Assembly (NCBI GenBank): GCA_023678885.1
Contig: CM042996.1
Span: 11,156,602-11,220,601, forward strand
DNA: 64,000 nucleotides
Origin: Pogostemon cablin
Taxonomy: Eukaryota; Streptophyta; Magnoliopsida; Lamiales; Lamiaceae
Direction: 5' to 3'
Shown piece by piece: positions 33,597-43,639 of this stretch. A program made the translations under genes and the position numbers. Each line of letters begins with the position of its first letter. Within the stretch, counting starts at the first letter, position 1. The notes beneath the pieces were generated by a model, which saw only the letters and a list, made by a program, of their open reading frames with translations, was not told the origin of the DNA and searched no databases.

Positions 33597-34312
33597 CAAC
33601 TTGTTAAGTTGGGTGATTTATAATCATGTCATTGTATCTAAATGAGGGATTTTGATATTCATGTTCATATGTTGGGGAAAAATGTAATCTAATTTATGAT
33701 TTGTATTTTTATCTTTTTGTTATTGGACATGGTTTATTGTGATCATTCATTTCATTTTTAGTGTTAAAAAAAATCATCATTCATAATCTGTTTTTATGTA
33801 TTCCTCAAAAAATTTCATCAAGTTTAGTTCTAACAATTTCCTTCTAATTACTTATTTGAGTTATTAGTTAATTTAAACCCTTTTATTTAAAGTGAGGGTA
33901 AATAGGTAAAACTACTAACTCCAACTACCCACTACACATATAATAATAATAATACTCCTTAATCTACAAGTAAAAGCAAACGATTACCTTTGAATTGGTC
34001 GGAGGGAGTATTATCTTTTCATAATTATAAAAAAGAAAATCAACATTAACATTGTATTTTAAGTAATCAAATGTTTTTAATATATATAATAATGTAAAAA
34101 AGGTTATGGGACTCACACTTCTACTGATACAACTACCCACTACACATTAAATAATAATATTCCTTAATCTACGTGCAAAAAAGCAAATGACTCTCTTACG
34201 CCGGGACGGAGGGAGTAGTTTATTTATACTATTAATAGAGCTAGAATAAATACGTGTGACAACTCAAAATGGAAAGTGTGCATAAATACGTGGGATGAAG
34301 GGAGTATGCTAA
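33597..34312. other. AT-rich region with MITE debris
   Basis: No gene is seen. Right-end fragments of Stowaway-like MITEs occur at about 33995-34011 (GGTCGGAGGGAG, TA), 34201-34217 (GGGACGGAGGGAG, TA) and 34285-34308 (GGGATGAAGGGAG, TA). Related internal sequence (ACTACCCACTACACAT) occurs at 33923 and 34132. Confidence 0.6.
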
Positions 34313-34605
34313 TATATAATTTTTCAAATGTATATATTATGTTATACAGTGACATTTAAAAAAAATAGTCAAGATTTCTTCAAAAAGTTAGAATATACTA
34401 TGTGCATATATTCACTTTTACACATGATTAAGCTAATGTCACATTTTAAAGAATCAAAAGTTATAAGTTGTTGTAAATTCTTTACATTGATAACAGAAAT
34501 TGTCTAACTATAAAGAAAATATGAAATAGATTATTCAATTAGCAATCAATTGAATAATAATACATACAATGATCCCACGTAGTACGCGACCGGGTTTCAT
34601 ACTAG
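34313..34605 (+). mobile_element. Helitron 3'-end fragment, same family as Helitrons 1 and 2
   Basis: About 290 bp align with the 3' parts of the two Helitrons, including AAAGAATCAAAAGTTATA and the ACTATAAAG region. It ends with a hairpin-like GATCCCACGTAGTACGCGAC, then CGGGTTTCATACTAG at 34605. The hairpin is damaged by a two-base insertion. Confidence 0.72.
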
Positions 34606-34749
34606 TATGTATATACTAGTGGGTAGTAACATATGTACACAATTCGAAGAAATGAAGGTAGTAACATATAAGTACATGCATTTATTTATATACAGATGCA
34701 ACGTATCTGAAAAGGCGTATGTACAAAAGTGAGCTTAAAACTATTTAAA

Positions 34750-35052
34750 CTAATGTGGGGCCTGGTGGGGGAGTGTTGAGCTCTTTTCAACTTCTGCAGC
34801 AAATTCAACCAAATGAGGTAGCCTTAGGTCTGTGTGGAGTAGACGTTGAAAGACAATGGATAACTCTGGATTTCGAAGAATTTTTTTTATAAGTTCTTCG
34901 ACTTCCTGTTCGAAGTACTTGTTGTATAAATATTGGCCACATCTGGAACATCCATATGAGTTGGTATCCATTTGTGTTGGTATAGTGATAGAGAGGCTTG
35001 AATAGTGGGAGTTGATGAGGTTACAAGTGAGTAGGTATGGCCATGTACGCAT
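34750..35052 (-). CDS. Hypothetical 100-residue open frame
   Basis: The open frame is uninterrupted and less AT-rich than its surroundings. It encodes a possible Cys pair (GCSRCGQ), a lysine/glutamate-rich helix-like stretch (EQEVEELIKKI) and a leucine-rich end. I recognise no family. It lies 145 bp beyond a Helitron 3' end and could be a leftover exon of a host gene. There is no start context or promoter evidence, and the frame could be fortuitous. Confidence 0.25.
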   Translation of the reverse strand: MRTWPYLLTCNLINSHYSSLSITIPTQMDTNSYGCSRCGQYLYNKYFEQEVEELIKKILRNPELSIVFQRLLHTDLRLPHLVEFAAEVEKSSTLPHQAPH

Positions 35053-35409
35053 TAGTTTTTTATATTAAAAGGAGTTGGTGTCTAGTCATTAGCATGCTAT
35101 TTTTTTAACTGCCCATGTTATGTGTACATGTGAATAAGTAAAAGTAATCACAGTTGTATGTAGTGACAACACATTAAATGAGGACAATCCATGCTTGCAT
35201 GCTATTGCCAACACACATAATAATGTTTATTTATTTTTATGTAAATTAGTTTGTGCTAGCTGTAAAGCAACAAGCAAATTCCTTTACTTCATTAGCTTTA
35301 TTAATTCCCATAAGAATATTAACATCATACATACATAAATTCTAGTGCTCAGGTTTACTAATATAATATTTATTACTCCCTAATGTGCTGTATGTCCACA
35401 CAAGATTAC
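35053..35409. other. Intergenic stretch, nothing recognised
   Basis: AT-rich sequence between the hypothetical frame and the start of element C. No repeat or gene could be supported. Confidence 0.4.
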
Positions 35410-36163
35410 TGTTGTAGCACCCAGACCCAGATGGTTGATGCGCATTGCACGTAAAATTAATCCTCAAGTATTAAGGATAACAATTGCAGCTTAGGCAACC
35501 AACCAAGTTAAATATCGAACCCAAATGACAGCGCATTATTAATTTAATTATTAACTAAATTTAATTAAGACGAAAGCAATAAAGTTGTGAATTTATTATA
35601 AACTACTAAACAATTAATTAAAATAATAAATAAAATAAATTAAGTACTTGAAAAATACGAAAGTGAATCAAGTAGGATAATAGACAGCTCTAGGATAATC
35701 CAGTTTTCATTCATTAATTTCCCTCTCAAGTATATTGTCCGACTCTGCCTTATGGATTATGGACGCATCACTAAACCATGCATATCTACTCTATAGACAC
35801 AAGCAAATATGCATATAATACGTGTGAATAACCTTGGAGTAAGAGATATAACTCCACCCCCTTTTCTAGGTACTATCAATATCAATTATTTCACATGTCA
35901 ATTGGTACTCTAACTCGATATGATCTCCCTTTATAGGTACTATAATGTTAACATCTCTATCCTACTTATTAACCCGAATTCAATTCAATTATTAAGTATC
36001 TATATATGATAGTTCTAATGAAGTTTCGAAGTCTCCTCACTTAGAATCATAACATGAAATCATGTTCAACGGATAACACACTCAATCTACGACCAAGATA
36101 TATATTCAGATTTCATATACCAATTGAAGATGCACAAAACGATCATGAATATGAATTAAAAAT
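35410..36163 (-). repeat. Element C 3' LTR, distal half
   Basis: It begins TGTTGTAGCACCC, with ATTAC before it. Its stretch AAGTATTAAGGATAACAATT with GCAGC, then AAGTTAAATATCG, matches the outer end of LTR A (AAGTATAAGGATGTCAATTG and GTTAAATTAATATCG). It stops where element B begins and resumes at about 42574. Confidence 0.7.
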
Positions 36164-37793
36164 TGATCAACACGAAAATTCGCACTTTTCATAGGTCGTT
36201 TCCACATGATTATTGCATTGTTTTAATATTATTTGTGAAGTTTATTTCTTAATTTTATATTTTCTATGACATCATGTTGAGATTTTGCAAATTTAAGGCT
36301 TATTTTGGTATGAAAATAATAAAATATAAAAAGGGTTTGTGTTGAGTACGCACATCACTAATGGAGCTTGGGTTATTCTGTTTCTTTGTCCCAAGAGAGT
36401 GTTGTATTGAAGTGGAGGGACCCACGCCACGTCACCATTATATTTCATGCATGTGACCAAACATATGCATGCGTGGAGTTAAATTGGAAATTATGTGGGT
36501 CATGTATGATTTAATTATGCATGCCATTTGAAGGCCCATGTAAGAAGCCCATATTGTAGAGGAGCCAACACACGTCTGTTGCTATATAAGTCGTCGTTCT
36601 CGTTCAGAAGCGGGAAGAAGACCACAAATCAGAATGCCGTGAGCACAGAAACACGCCGCTTCCGCCTCTCACCACTACCCTTCATCCGCCACCCATCACT
36701 CTTCGCACTCAGTCACACGGTGTTTGCTACTTGAGAAGGAGAATAGAGGAGGATCATCAAGACGGAAAGAGAAGACGGGGAATTACGCTGGACGAAGGAT
36801 TTTTCTTCTTTCTTTTATTTCTTATATTTTTTATTCATAGACTCATGGATAAGAATAATTGTACCATGGTTGATGCTTGTAACACCATGGGCTAGTTTCC
36901 TCTAGATAGTTTTAGGGTTTGAAAGTTTATTATGTTGATTTGAAATTTTAGATATGTGATGATATTTTTTTTGCAGAATATTTATTTTTTATTGACATTT
37001 TATTTTAGACTTATATGATCATGTTTCTTAATTCTTATGATATTATAATTAATTGATGTATGATTGAATTTGAATGTGTTCCATGATTTCATTTGTTATT
37101 TCGTGACAATTGAATGAGATTGACCAATATATAGCTTTTGATTGTTTGACCATCAATATAGGATATACCTTATTATCTTTGCATGAGCATTGTTAAAGAA
37201 AAATAGTGTAAGGAAGCCCTAATCCAATTCCTTTAGTACATAGAAATGATAGATCTTTTGCACTAGCATATATGGAATTTTGCATGTGAATCGCATATAA
37301 AGCGAATACGGGGTTGAGTATTTAATTTCTTTAGTACCTAGAAAGGGAATAGGAAATTATCTTATTAATTTGGTCCTATGAATTTATGTTCTTTAAAATT
37401 GTTAAATCTCACTTGTCCATGAGTGATTTAGCATGCTTAAGGGACCATTCCTATAAAATTATGCATAATTTGATTCACTTGTCTATTTGCCTTATTTCTC
37501 ATGATAAAATGGATTTTCCTAAAACTATCTTGTTCTTGCTTCTTGAAACATCTGTGATTAAGTGTGACTTTTATTTATTTTATTTATTTTGCTATTTAAT
37601 TTTCTGCATAATTAGTTATTAATTCCAACTCTCAAAAAGGTTTTTATGTCTTAATTATTAGTGGTGATAATTATTTAGTGCGTATCCTGTTTAACTATAA
37701 TCCCTTGGGTTCAATATTTTATTTTTTGATCACTCGTTGTACACAACAGTAGAGTATTCTTGCTCTATAAACATGTAAGCAAAATTACGATCA
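36164..37793 (+). repeat. Element B, 5' LTR
   Basis: It begins TGATCAACACGAAAATT and ends GATCA, six bases before the primer site. Its U3 has CATGCATG-type words near 36447-36520 and an ACGT motif (CCACGTCACC) near 36428, but no palindromic-word array like those of A, C and D. Confidence 0.82.
36581..36590 (+). promoter_or_regulatory. Candidate TATA box of LTR B
   Basis: GCTATATAAGTCG is a good plant TATA match and is conserved in the other LTR at about 41357-41366. A purine-rich, less AT-rich leader follows. Confidence 0.6.
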
Positions 37794-37799
37794 AGAAAA

Positions 37800-37817
37800 T
37801 GGCGCCGTTGTCGGGGA
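37800..37817 (+). other. Primer-binding site, tRNA-Asp type (element B)
   Basis: TGGCGCCGTTGTCGGGGA begins six bases after the LTR. It differs by one base from the usual tRNA-Asp complement as I remember it (TGGCGCCGTTGCCGGGGA). Confidence 0.9.
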
Positions 37818-37943
37818 TTAGACTGTTTAAATAGGAGATCCCTGAATTATTTGTTATCACTTTTAGTTAGGATTTTTATTGTTTTATTTTTATTTTTTTT
37901 GTTTGAGCATATTCTGACTATAAACTTTTTCGAGGTATATAAT

Positions 37944-38313
37944 ATGGAAGTCAAATATGATGGAAGCACATTCCAACTTCATCAAGACTACACTAAGGAG
38001 CCACTTGAGTTATGCTTATGCGATTTTTTTACTCTTCCTTCTTCTATTACTAATGATTTTTCTAATGAACTTTTTTCTTGAATTCCTTAAATGCTTGCAT
38101 GAATTAAATGAATGTAGAGATTTAAAAGGAGAAGCAGCAATAGTAGAGGAATTCAAGTTGAAGCAGCGTTTCCTTCCACTTACCCAAGAAGTGAGTGAAA
38201 ATTTGAAGAAGAAGAAATTGGAAGAGAAGACGAGAATTTTCGATGAAAAAAATAATCAGTGGTGTAGTATTGCGAAGTTGATGAGTTGGATAAAAATTTG
38301 GTTGGCAATTTAA
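37944..38313 (+). pseudogene. Degenerate open frame of element B, no known domain
   Basis: The first ATG after the primer site (37944) opens a 46-codon frame (MEVKYDGSTFQLHQDY...). An overlapping frame to 38313 continues with a lysine/glutamate-rich stretch (EVSENLKKKKLEEKTRIF). It occupies the same place as the broken frame of element A. No gag, protease or polymerase motif is visible. It is probably what is left of a structural protein or linker. Confidence 0.4.
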
Positions 38314-38446
38314 AGAATGTCAACGAGATCATCACTTACCACAAGTACACAAGTGATGAGGAAGCAAAACGATTAGAGTACGACGGCAAGGATGAAAGAT
38401 ATCCATGGCCATTCCGATGAGCCTATGAATTTTCGTCTGGCTTAAA

Positions 38447-38481
38447 GACGTTAAAAGATGAGCGCTTGTTGGGAGTCACCC
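38447..38481 (+). other. Conserved GACGTTAAA / GAGCGC / TTGGG box (element B)
   Basis: It reads GACGTTAAAAGATGAGCGCT, then TGTTGGGAGTCACCC. It matches the minus-strand box of element A at 4743-4775. Confidence 0.6.
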
Positions 38482-40284
38482 AAACACTATATTTACTGCA
38501 TTCCGTCTTTTAATTTTATTTATTTAGGTTGCTTTTGATTTTTACCACTCCATTCTCAATTCGTAAATTGTTTTTAACGCAGATAAGTGATTGTATGTGA
38601 GTTTGGATGAATTACACTAACGAAGCAGAAAGGAAAATTCCGTAGGAATCTCCAGCTGGACAGCAAGTTCAGTCATAAGAATTCTCGATCATTGGCTTAA
38701 TTGAGAGTTTCTCGGTTGACAACTCGTCGAGCATATGCGTGAAAGCCATAAAGTTGTTGGTCGTTAATTCACTTGAAAGAAGAAAGAGAAGGAAGCTGCT
38801 GAGAGGAATAATTATCGGTGGTGACCAGCATATTGTGGGAGAAAGTTGTCTGTGGGTCATCATCTTGTTTAGGAAATAGTAGGTGCATTTATGTTCATTC
38901 GCAACTATGTGGGACCCTTGCCACAGTTTGACATTGTAGAGAAGAAGATCCATGCAAGTCTTTGCATAAGCATTTACAAGTGGGGCCCATGTAATTATTA
39001 ATGAGTTGATGTGCTCACATGTTAGCTTGGATGAAATTGGGCGAGAATCACAGGCTATTGAATGGTGGGGCCCATAATTTTGGTGGAGTAATATTGCAGA
39101 GTGGAAAATCGACATGTAACTCATGGTGGGACCAAAGCTAATGGAGTATTTGCAAAAAGTTATCTGCTGATAACTAATGCCACCCAGAAGAATAATCTAC
39201 ACATCCATGCAAGTGTTATATTTGTTTGGCGTTGTGATGAAGTTGGTTTGTTCATGCATAATTCTCGATCCTGCAGAGTCCCATTTTTCCACGTGCTTCA
39301 TCGATGGTAAACTTCCGACTTGTGGAAAGGAAATGTCGGTTGTCACACAAAGTAAGGAAGCAAGCTAAGGGAGGTAGCCATGTAAGGTATGTTTTCTATC
39401 TCTATTCTCACCCCATATTCTACAATTTATCTTTTCTATATTTCAAGACCCCAATACTCTTTCTTAAACTTATTTTGATATTTTATCGAAAATAAGTTTG
39501 GGGAGGGAGAGGTCGGTTTCTTGAAATTATTCTTTTTATATGGAGAGCGGAAGAGACTGCCGAAGGAGATTGAAATTAGAGGTAAGAGAGCAGAATTTTT
39601 AGTGGTTGCATACTATGAGTTGAGTTTGTTTGTGGGTGAGATATTGTTGTGATATGAGAAGCGTAATTTTCTGTCGACTACTCCATGAACTTGAACACTT
39701 CTGATAGAATTTTAGGTATGTGACATGACTTGGTTTATGATGAAAATATTTTATGCTTAACTTGAAAATTCTTATTAATTAAGTTGATGAAATTGTATTG
39801 TTGCAAAAATTATGAATTGCTAGATAGTCTTGGTTATTGGAATTATTTTACACCTAGTGAGCTTTTGAGCCTTTGAGAATCATGAACATTCTACATGATT
39901 ATTTTTATTCTTGAGAGTCTCTTGATTAATTGTGATGTATTTCTAGAAGTTGCCCTAAGCTTCCTTTAATATTCAAGAATAGTTTAGTGAATTATGAAAA
40001 TGATTTAAGGCCATCTTTGAATTTTGAGTCACTTAGCCAAATAATTCCCTAACAAATAATATTTATATGTAATTAGCCCTTTTGAGCCTTTAAGCCTTTT
40101 TCTTTGGCAACCTACGAGAATTAGTCACTTTGACTATGTTTTTGAGCCTTTGAATGCCTATATTTAGTGGAGAATTAATTGCAAGTCGAAGTGTGTTGAT
40201 TAAACTTGATAGTGAGTTTGGAAAGGAATGAAAGTGGTACTAAAAAAGTGATGAAGTTTGAAAAGGCATCAAAGGAAAAATTCG

Positions 40285-40392
40285 TGGAGTAGTGCTTAAT
40301 CTAGTATTCCATAAAATCGAACACCCTAGGGTAATGCTTAATCTAGTACCATATGTAGAATGTGTGGGGTAGTGCCTAAAACTGGTACCCCA
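40285..40392 (+). repeat. Conserved GGTACC hairpin box, three copies (element B)
   Basis: Three spaced copies: GTAGTGCTTAATCTAGTATT, GGGTAATGCTTAATCTAGTA and GGGGTAGTGCCTAAAACTGG (followed by TACCCC). The last has perfect GGGGTA/TACCCC arms. They are about 530-640 bp before the 3' LTR. Confidence 0.75.
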
Positions 40393-40923
40393 TGAGAGAG
40401 AAAAGGATGAAGACGTTGTATTTCTTTTTAAAATTAGAGATGGTGAATAACATTGTTGGAGTTGAAAAGAAAAGAGAGGTCGAAAGTTGAAGTGATTGAT
40501 CAGCTTTAATTCTCCACTATTTGAGTCACAGTGTCTATATTTATCCTTCCCTAACCACAGAGCCCTACATTACATCCTAATACAAAGTCATTTTTGATTC
40601 ATAATTTTACTAGCTACAGATAAAGGAGAATTGAGACAATAGGCAATCTTATGATTAAACACCACAGTTAAATCATGTTGAACTTTTAAAGCCTCTAACT
40701 AGAGAGTTGAGCGAAACACATATCCTAGTGAGTTTCCATGTACCAAGACATTAATCTAGTTAGTAGTGATTTTCGTGATGTATCACATGCTTGTCTACTT
40801 TATTAATTTGAATTTATTTTTTTTGATAATTTTCTAAAGCCAATATAATCATATGTCACGTCCTATTTTTCTTTTATTCCTTTTGTTGCCTCGGGATGAG
40901 CAACAATGTAAGTTTAGGTAGTT

Positions 40924-42573
40924 TGTTCAGCACGAAAATTTACGCTTTTCATAAATTGTTTCCACATGATTATTGCAGTATTTTAATTTTATTTCTTAAT
41001 TTTATATTATCTATAATTTCATGATTATTATTGAGATTTTACAGATTTAAGGCTTATTTTGGTATGAAAATAATAAAATATAAAAAGGGTTTGTGTTGAG
41101 TACACACGTCACTAATGGAGCTTGGGTTATTTTGTTTCTTTGTCCCAAGAGAGTGTTGTATTGAAGTGGAGGGACCCACGCCACGTCACCATTATATTTC
41201 ATGCATGAAATTTTGTTAAATGAATGTGACCGGCCATATGCATGCGTGGAGTTAAATTGGAAATTATGTGGGCCATGTTTGATTTAATTATGCATGTCAT
41301 TTGAAGGCCCATGTAAGAAGCCCATATTGTGGAGGAGCCAACACACTTCTGTTGCTATATAAGTCGTCGTCCTTGTTCAGAAGCGGGAAGGGAAGAAGAC
41401 CACAAATCAAAATGCCGTGAACACAAAAACACGCCGCTTCCACATCTCATCACTACCCTTCACCCTCCATCCATCACTCTTCCCACTCAGTCACACGGTG
41501 TTTGCTACTTGAGAATGAGAATAGAGGAGGATCATCAAGACAGAAAGAGAAGACGGGGAATTAAGCCGGACGAATGATTTTTCTTCTTTCTTTTATTTCT
41601 TATATTTTTTATTCATAGACTCATGGGTAAGAACAATTGTGTCATGGTTGAGGCTTGTAATACCATGGGCTAGTTTCCACTTGATAATTTTAGGGTTTGA
41701 AAATTTATTATGTTGATTTGAGATTTTAGACATGTGATGATATTTTTTTTGCTGAATATTTATTTCTTATTGACATTTTATTTTAGACTTATATGATCAT
41801 ATTTCTTAATTCTTATGATATTATCATTGATTGATGTATGATTGAATTTAAATGTGTTCCATGATTTTATTTGTTATTTCGTGACAATAGAACGGGATTG
41901 ACCAATATATAGCATTTGATTGTTTGACCATCAATATATGATACCTTATTATCTTTGCATGACCATTGTTAAAGAGAAATAGGGTAAGGAAGCTCTAATC
42001 CAATTCTTTTAGTACCTAGAAAGGATAAATCTTTTGCACTAGCCTATATGAAATTTTGCATGTGAATCGCCTATAGAGCGAATAAAGGGTTGTGGGTATT
42101 TAATTTCTTTAGTACCTAAAAAGGGAATAGAGAATTTTCTTATTAATTTGGTTCTAAGAATTTATGATCTTTAAAATTGTTAAATCTCTCTTGTCCATGA
42201 GTGGTTTAGCATGCTTATGTGACCATTCCTATAAAATTATGCATAATTTGATTCACTTGTCTATTTGTCTTATTTCTCATGATAAAATGGATTTTCCTTA
42301 AACTATCTTGTTCTTGTCTCTTGAAACTCCTGTGATTGAGTGTGACTTCTACTTATTTTATTTATTTTGCTATTTAATTTTCTGCATAATTAGTTATTAA
42401 TTCCAACTCTCAAAAAGGTTTTTATGTCTTAATTATTAGTGGTGATAATTATTTAGTGTTTATCCTGTTTAACTCTAACCCCTTGGGTTCGATATTTTAT
42501 TTCTTGGTCACTCGTTGTACACAACGGTAGAGTATTTTTGCTCTGTAAACATGTAAGCAAAAACGCATAATCA
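40924..42573 (+). repeat. Element B, 3' LTR
   Basis: It begins TGTTCAGCACGAAAATT after a weak polypurine stretch (AAGTTTAGGTAG, 40910-40921) and ends ATAATCA. It aligns with 36164-37793 throughout, with moderate divergence. Confidence 0.8.
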
Positions 42574-43600
42574 TATATAAAATAATTTCACAAGTAGTGT
42601 TGTACGGAGTAACGGAGAATACACTATAGAGTTAAATTAATTCATAAAAACCATAAAAATCCTAGATCTACCAAAAAGGCTCTAACCCATGGTGTTGTAG
42701 GAAACATATATGGGGTTGCATAGATCTTACCCATAGTCTGGAAAATTAAAAAATAGAAGAAACGAATTAAGAAAACCCTTGGTGTAGTGATATCCTTCCT
42801 TCTTTCTTCTGTCTCTTCAAATCCTCTTGATTTTCCTTCTTGATTCCACAAACGAATCTTCATAGTGATGGATGGAGGAAGGGATGAATGTGGATGATGG
42901 TGTGGTGTGGGGGGTAATCCCCCTTTGGGTGTGTAGGATGATTTTCGCCTTCTAACCCTTCTAATAATGCCCTTTTATACTTTTAGACTCTCCTTAGGTA
43001 CCTTGGATGGGCTTTTTAGATGTAAATACGCACATACACGCACTGGGGTATAAAAACTGCACATATCTGGATTTTCATGACGCTGCTCGACCAAACTATT
43101 CTGGTCGAGCAACTTGGCTCTTGGTCGAGCAACACACATTTGCACAGAACCAAAATTTTCACGCCGTTCAACTTTGCTCGACCAAACTGGTTTGTCGAGC
43201 AACCTCCATTGGTCGAGCAACTGATCGAGAAACTTTGCACAGTTTTACCATTTTGCGCATAACTTTCACATAAAAACTTCGATTTGAGTGATTCTTATGC
43301 CAAAAAGACCCTCTCTTCGTTATCTTTCCAATGGTGTATCACATGATAAATTTAGACTTCCACAAAAATATAGAAAAATTACACAAGTTAGACGTGTGTT
43401 TTTCAGTATTCTTAAACAAGTTTTCCCTTTTCTCCAACTTTGCACTTTTGATCATTTTTCAACTTAAAACACAATAAAACACATCAAATGCACCATTTTC
43501 TCAAATATATTGAATATAAGACACTTATGCTAATATATGATAACAATTCCCATAAAAAGATATTAAATTGGACACTAAACACACACTTATTTTCTCAATA
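42574..43600 (-). repeat. Element C 3' LTR, proximal half
   Basis: It continues the LTR interrupted at 36163 and ends at CTCAATAA by the polypurine tract. A TATA box (AGTATAAAAGGG on the minus strand) is at about 42971-42982. The phrase ACGCACTGGGGTATAAAAA at 43038-43056 corresponds to ACGCACTGGGGATCAAAAA in LTR A. Confidence 0.7.
43083..43230. repeat. Palindromic-word array in LTR of element C
   Basis: GCTCGACCAAAC and the inverse word TGGTCGAGCAAC recur about seven times within 150 bp, in both directions. The array lies about 100 bp upstream of the TATA box in element orientation, the same arrangement as in LTR A. Confidence 0.8.
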
Positions 43601-43639
43601 ATCCCCCAAACTTACCCGTTGCTCGTCTCGAGACAAAAA

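Larger units (their letters stand above)
36164..42573 (+). mobile_element. Athila/Tat-like non-autonomous LTR retrotransposon (element B)
   Basis: LTRs at 36164-37793 and 40924-42573 (about 1.6 kb) flank a 3.1 kb interior with a clear tRNA-Asp primer site but no pol. The interior keeps a degenerate open frame, the GACGTTAAA box and a three-copy GGTACC box, both shared with element A. AAGTTTGGGGAGGGAGAGG at 39494-39512 resembles the internal purine tract of A near 4616 (minus strand). It lies inside the LTR of element C. The flanks AAAAT (left) and TATATAAAAT (right) do not give a clean duplication; AAAAT occurs on both sides but is offset by five bases on the right. Confidence 0.82.

Noticed and set aside
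38669..39124. 151-codon minus-strand frame inside element B
   Set aside because: It runs antisense to the element, has no recognisable domain, and element A has no equivalent. It is most likely fortuitous.
36159..42583. AAAAT as the target duplication of element B
   Set aside because: AAAAT directly precedes the 5' LTR, but on the right it lies five bases beyond the expected LTR end, so the duplication is not secure.
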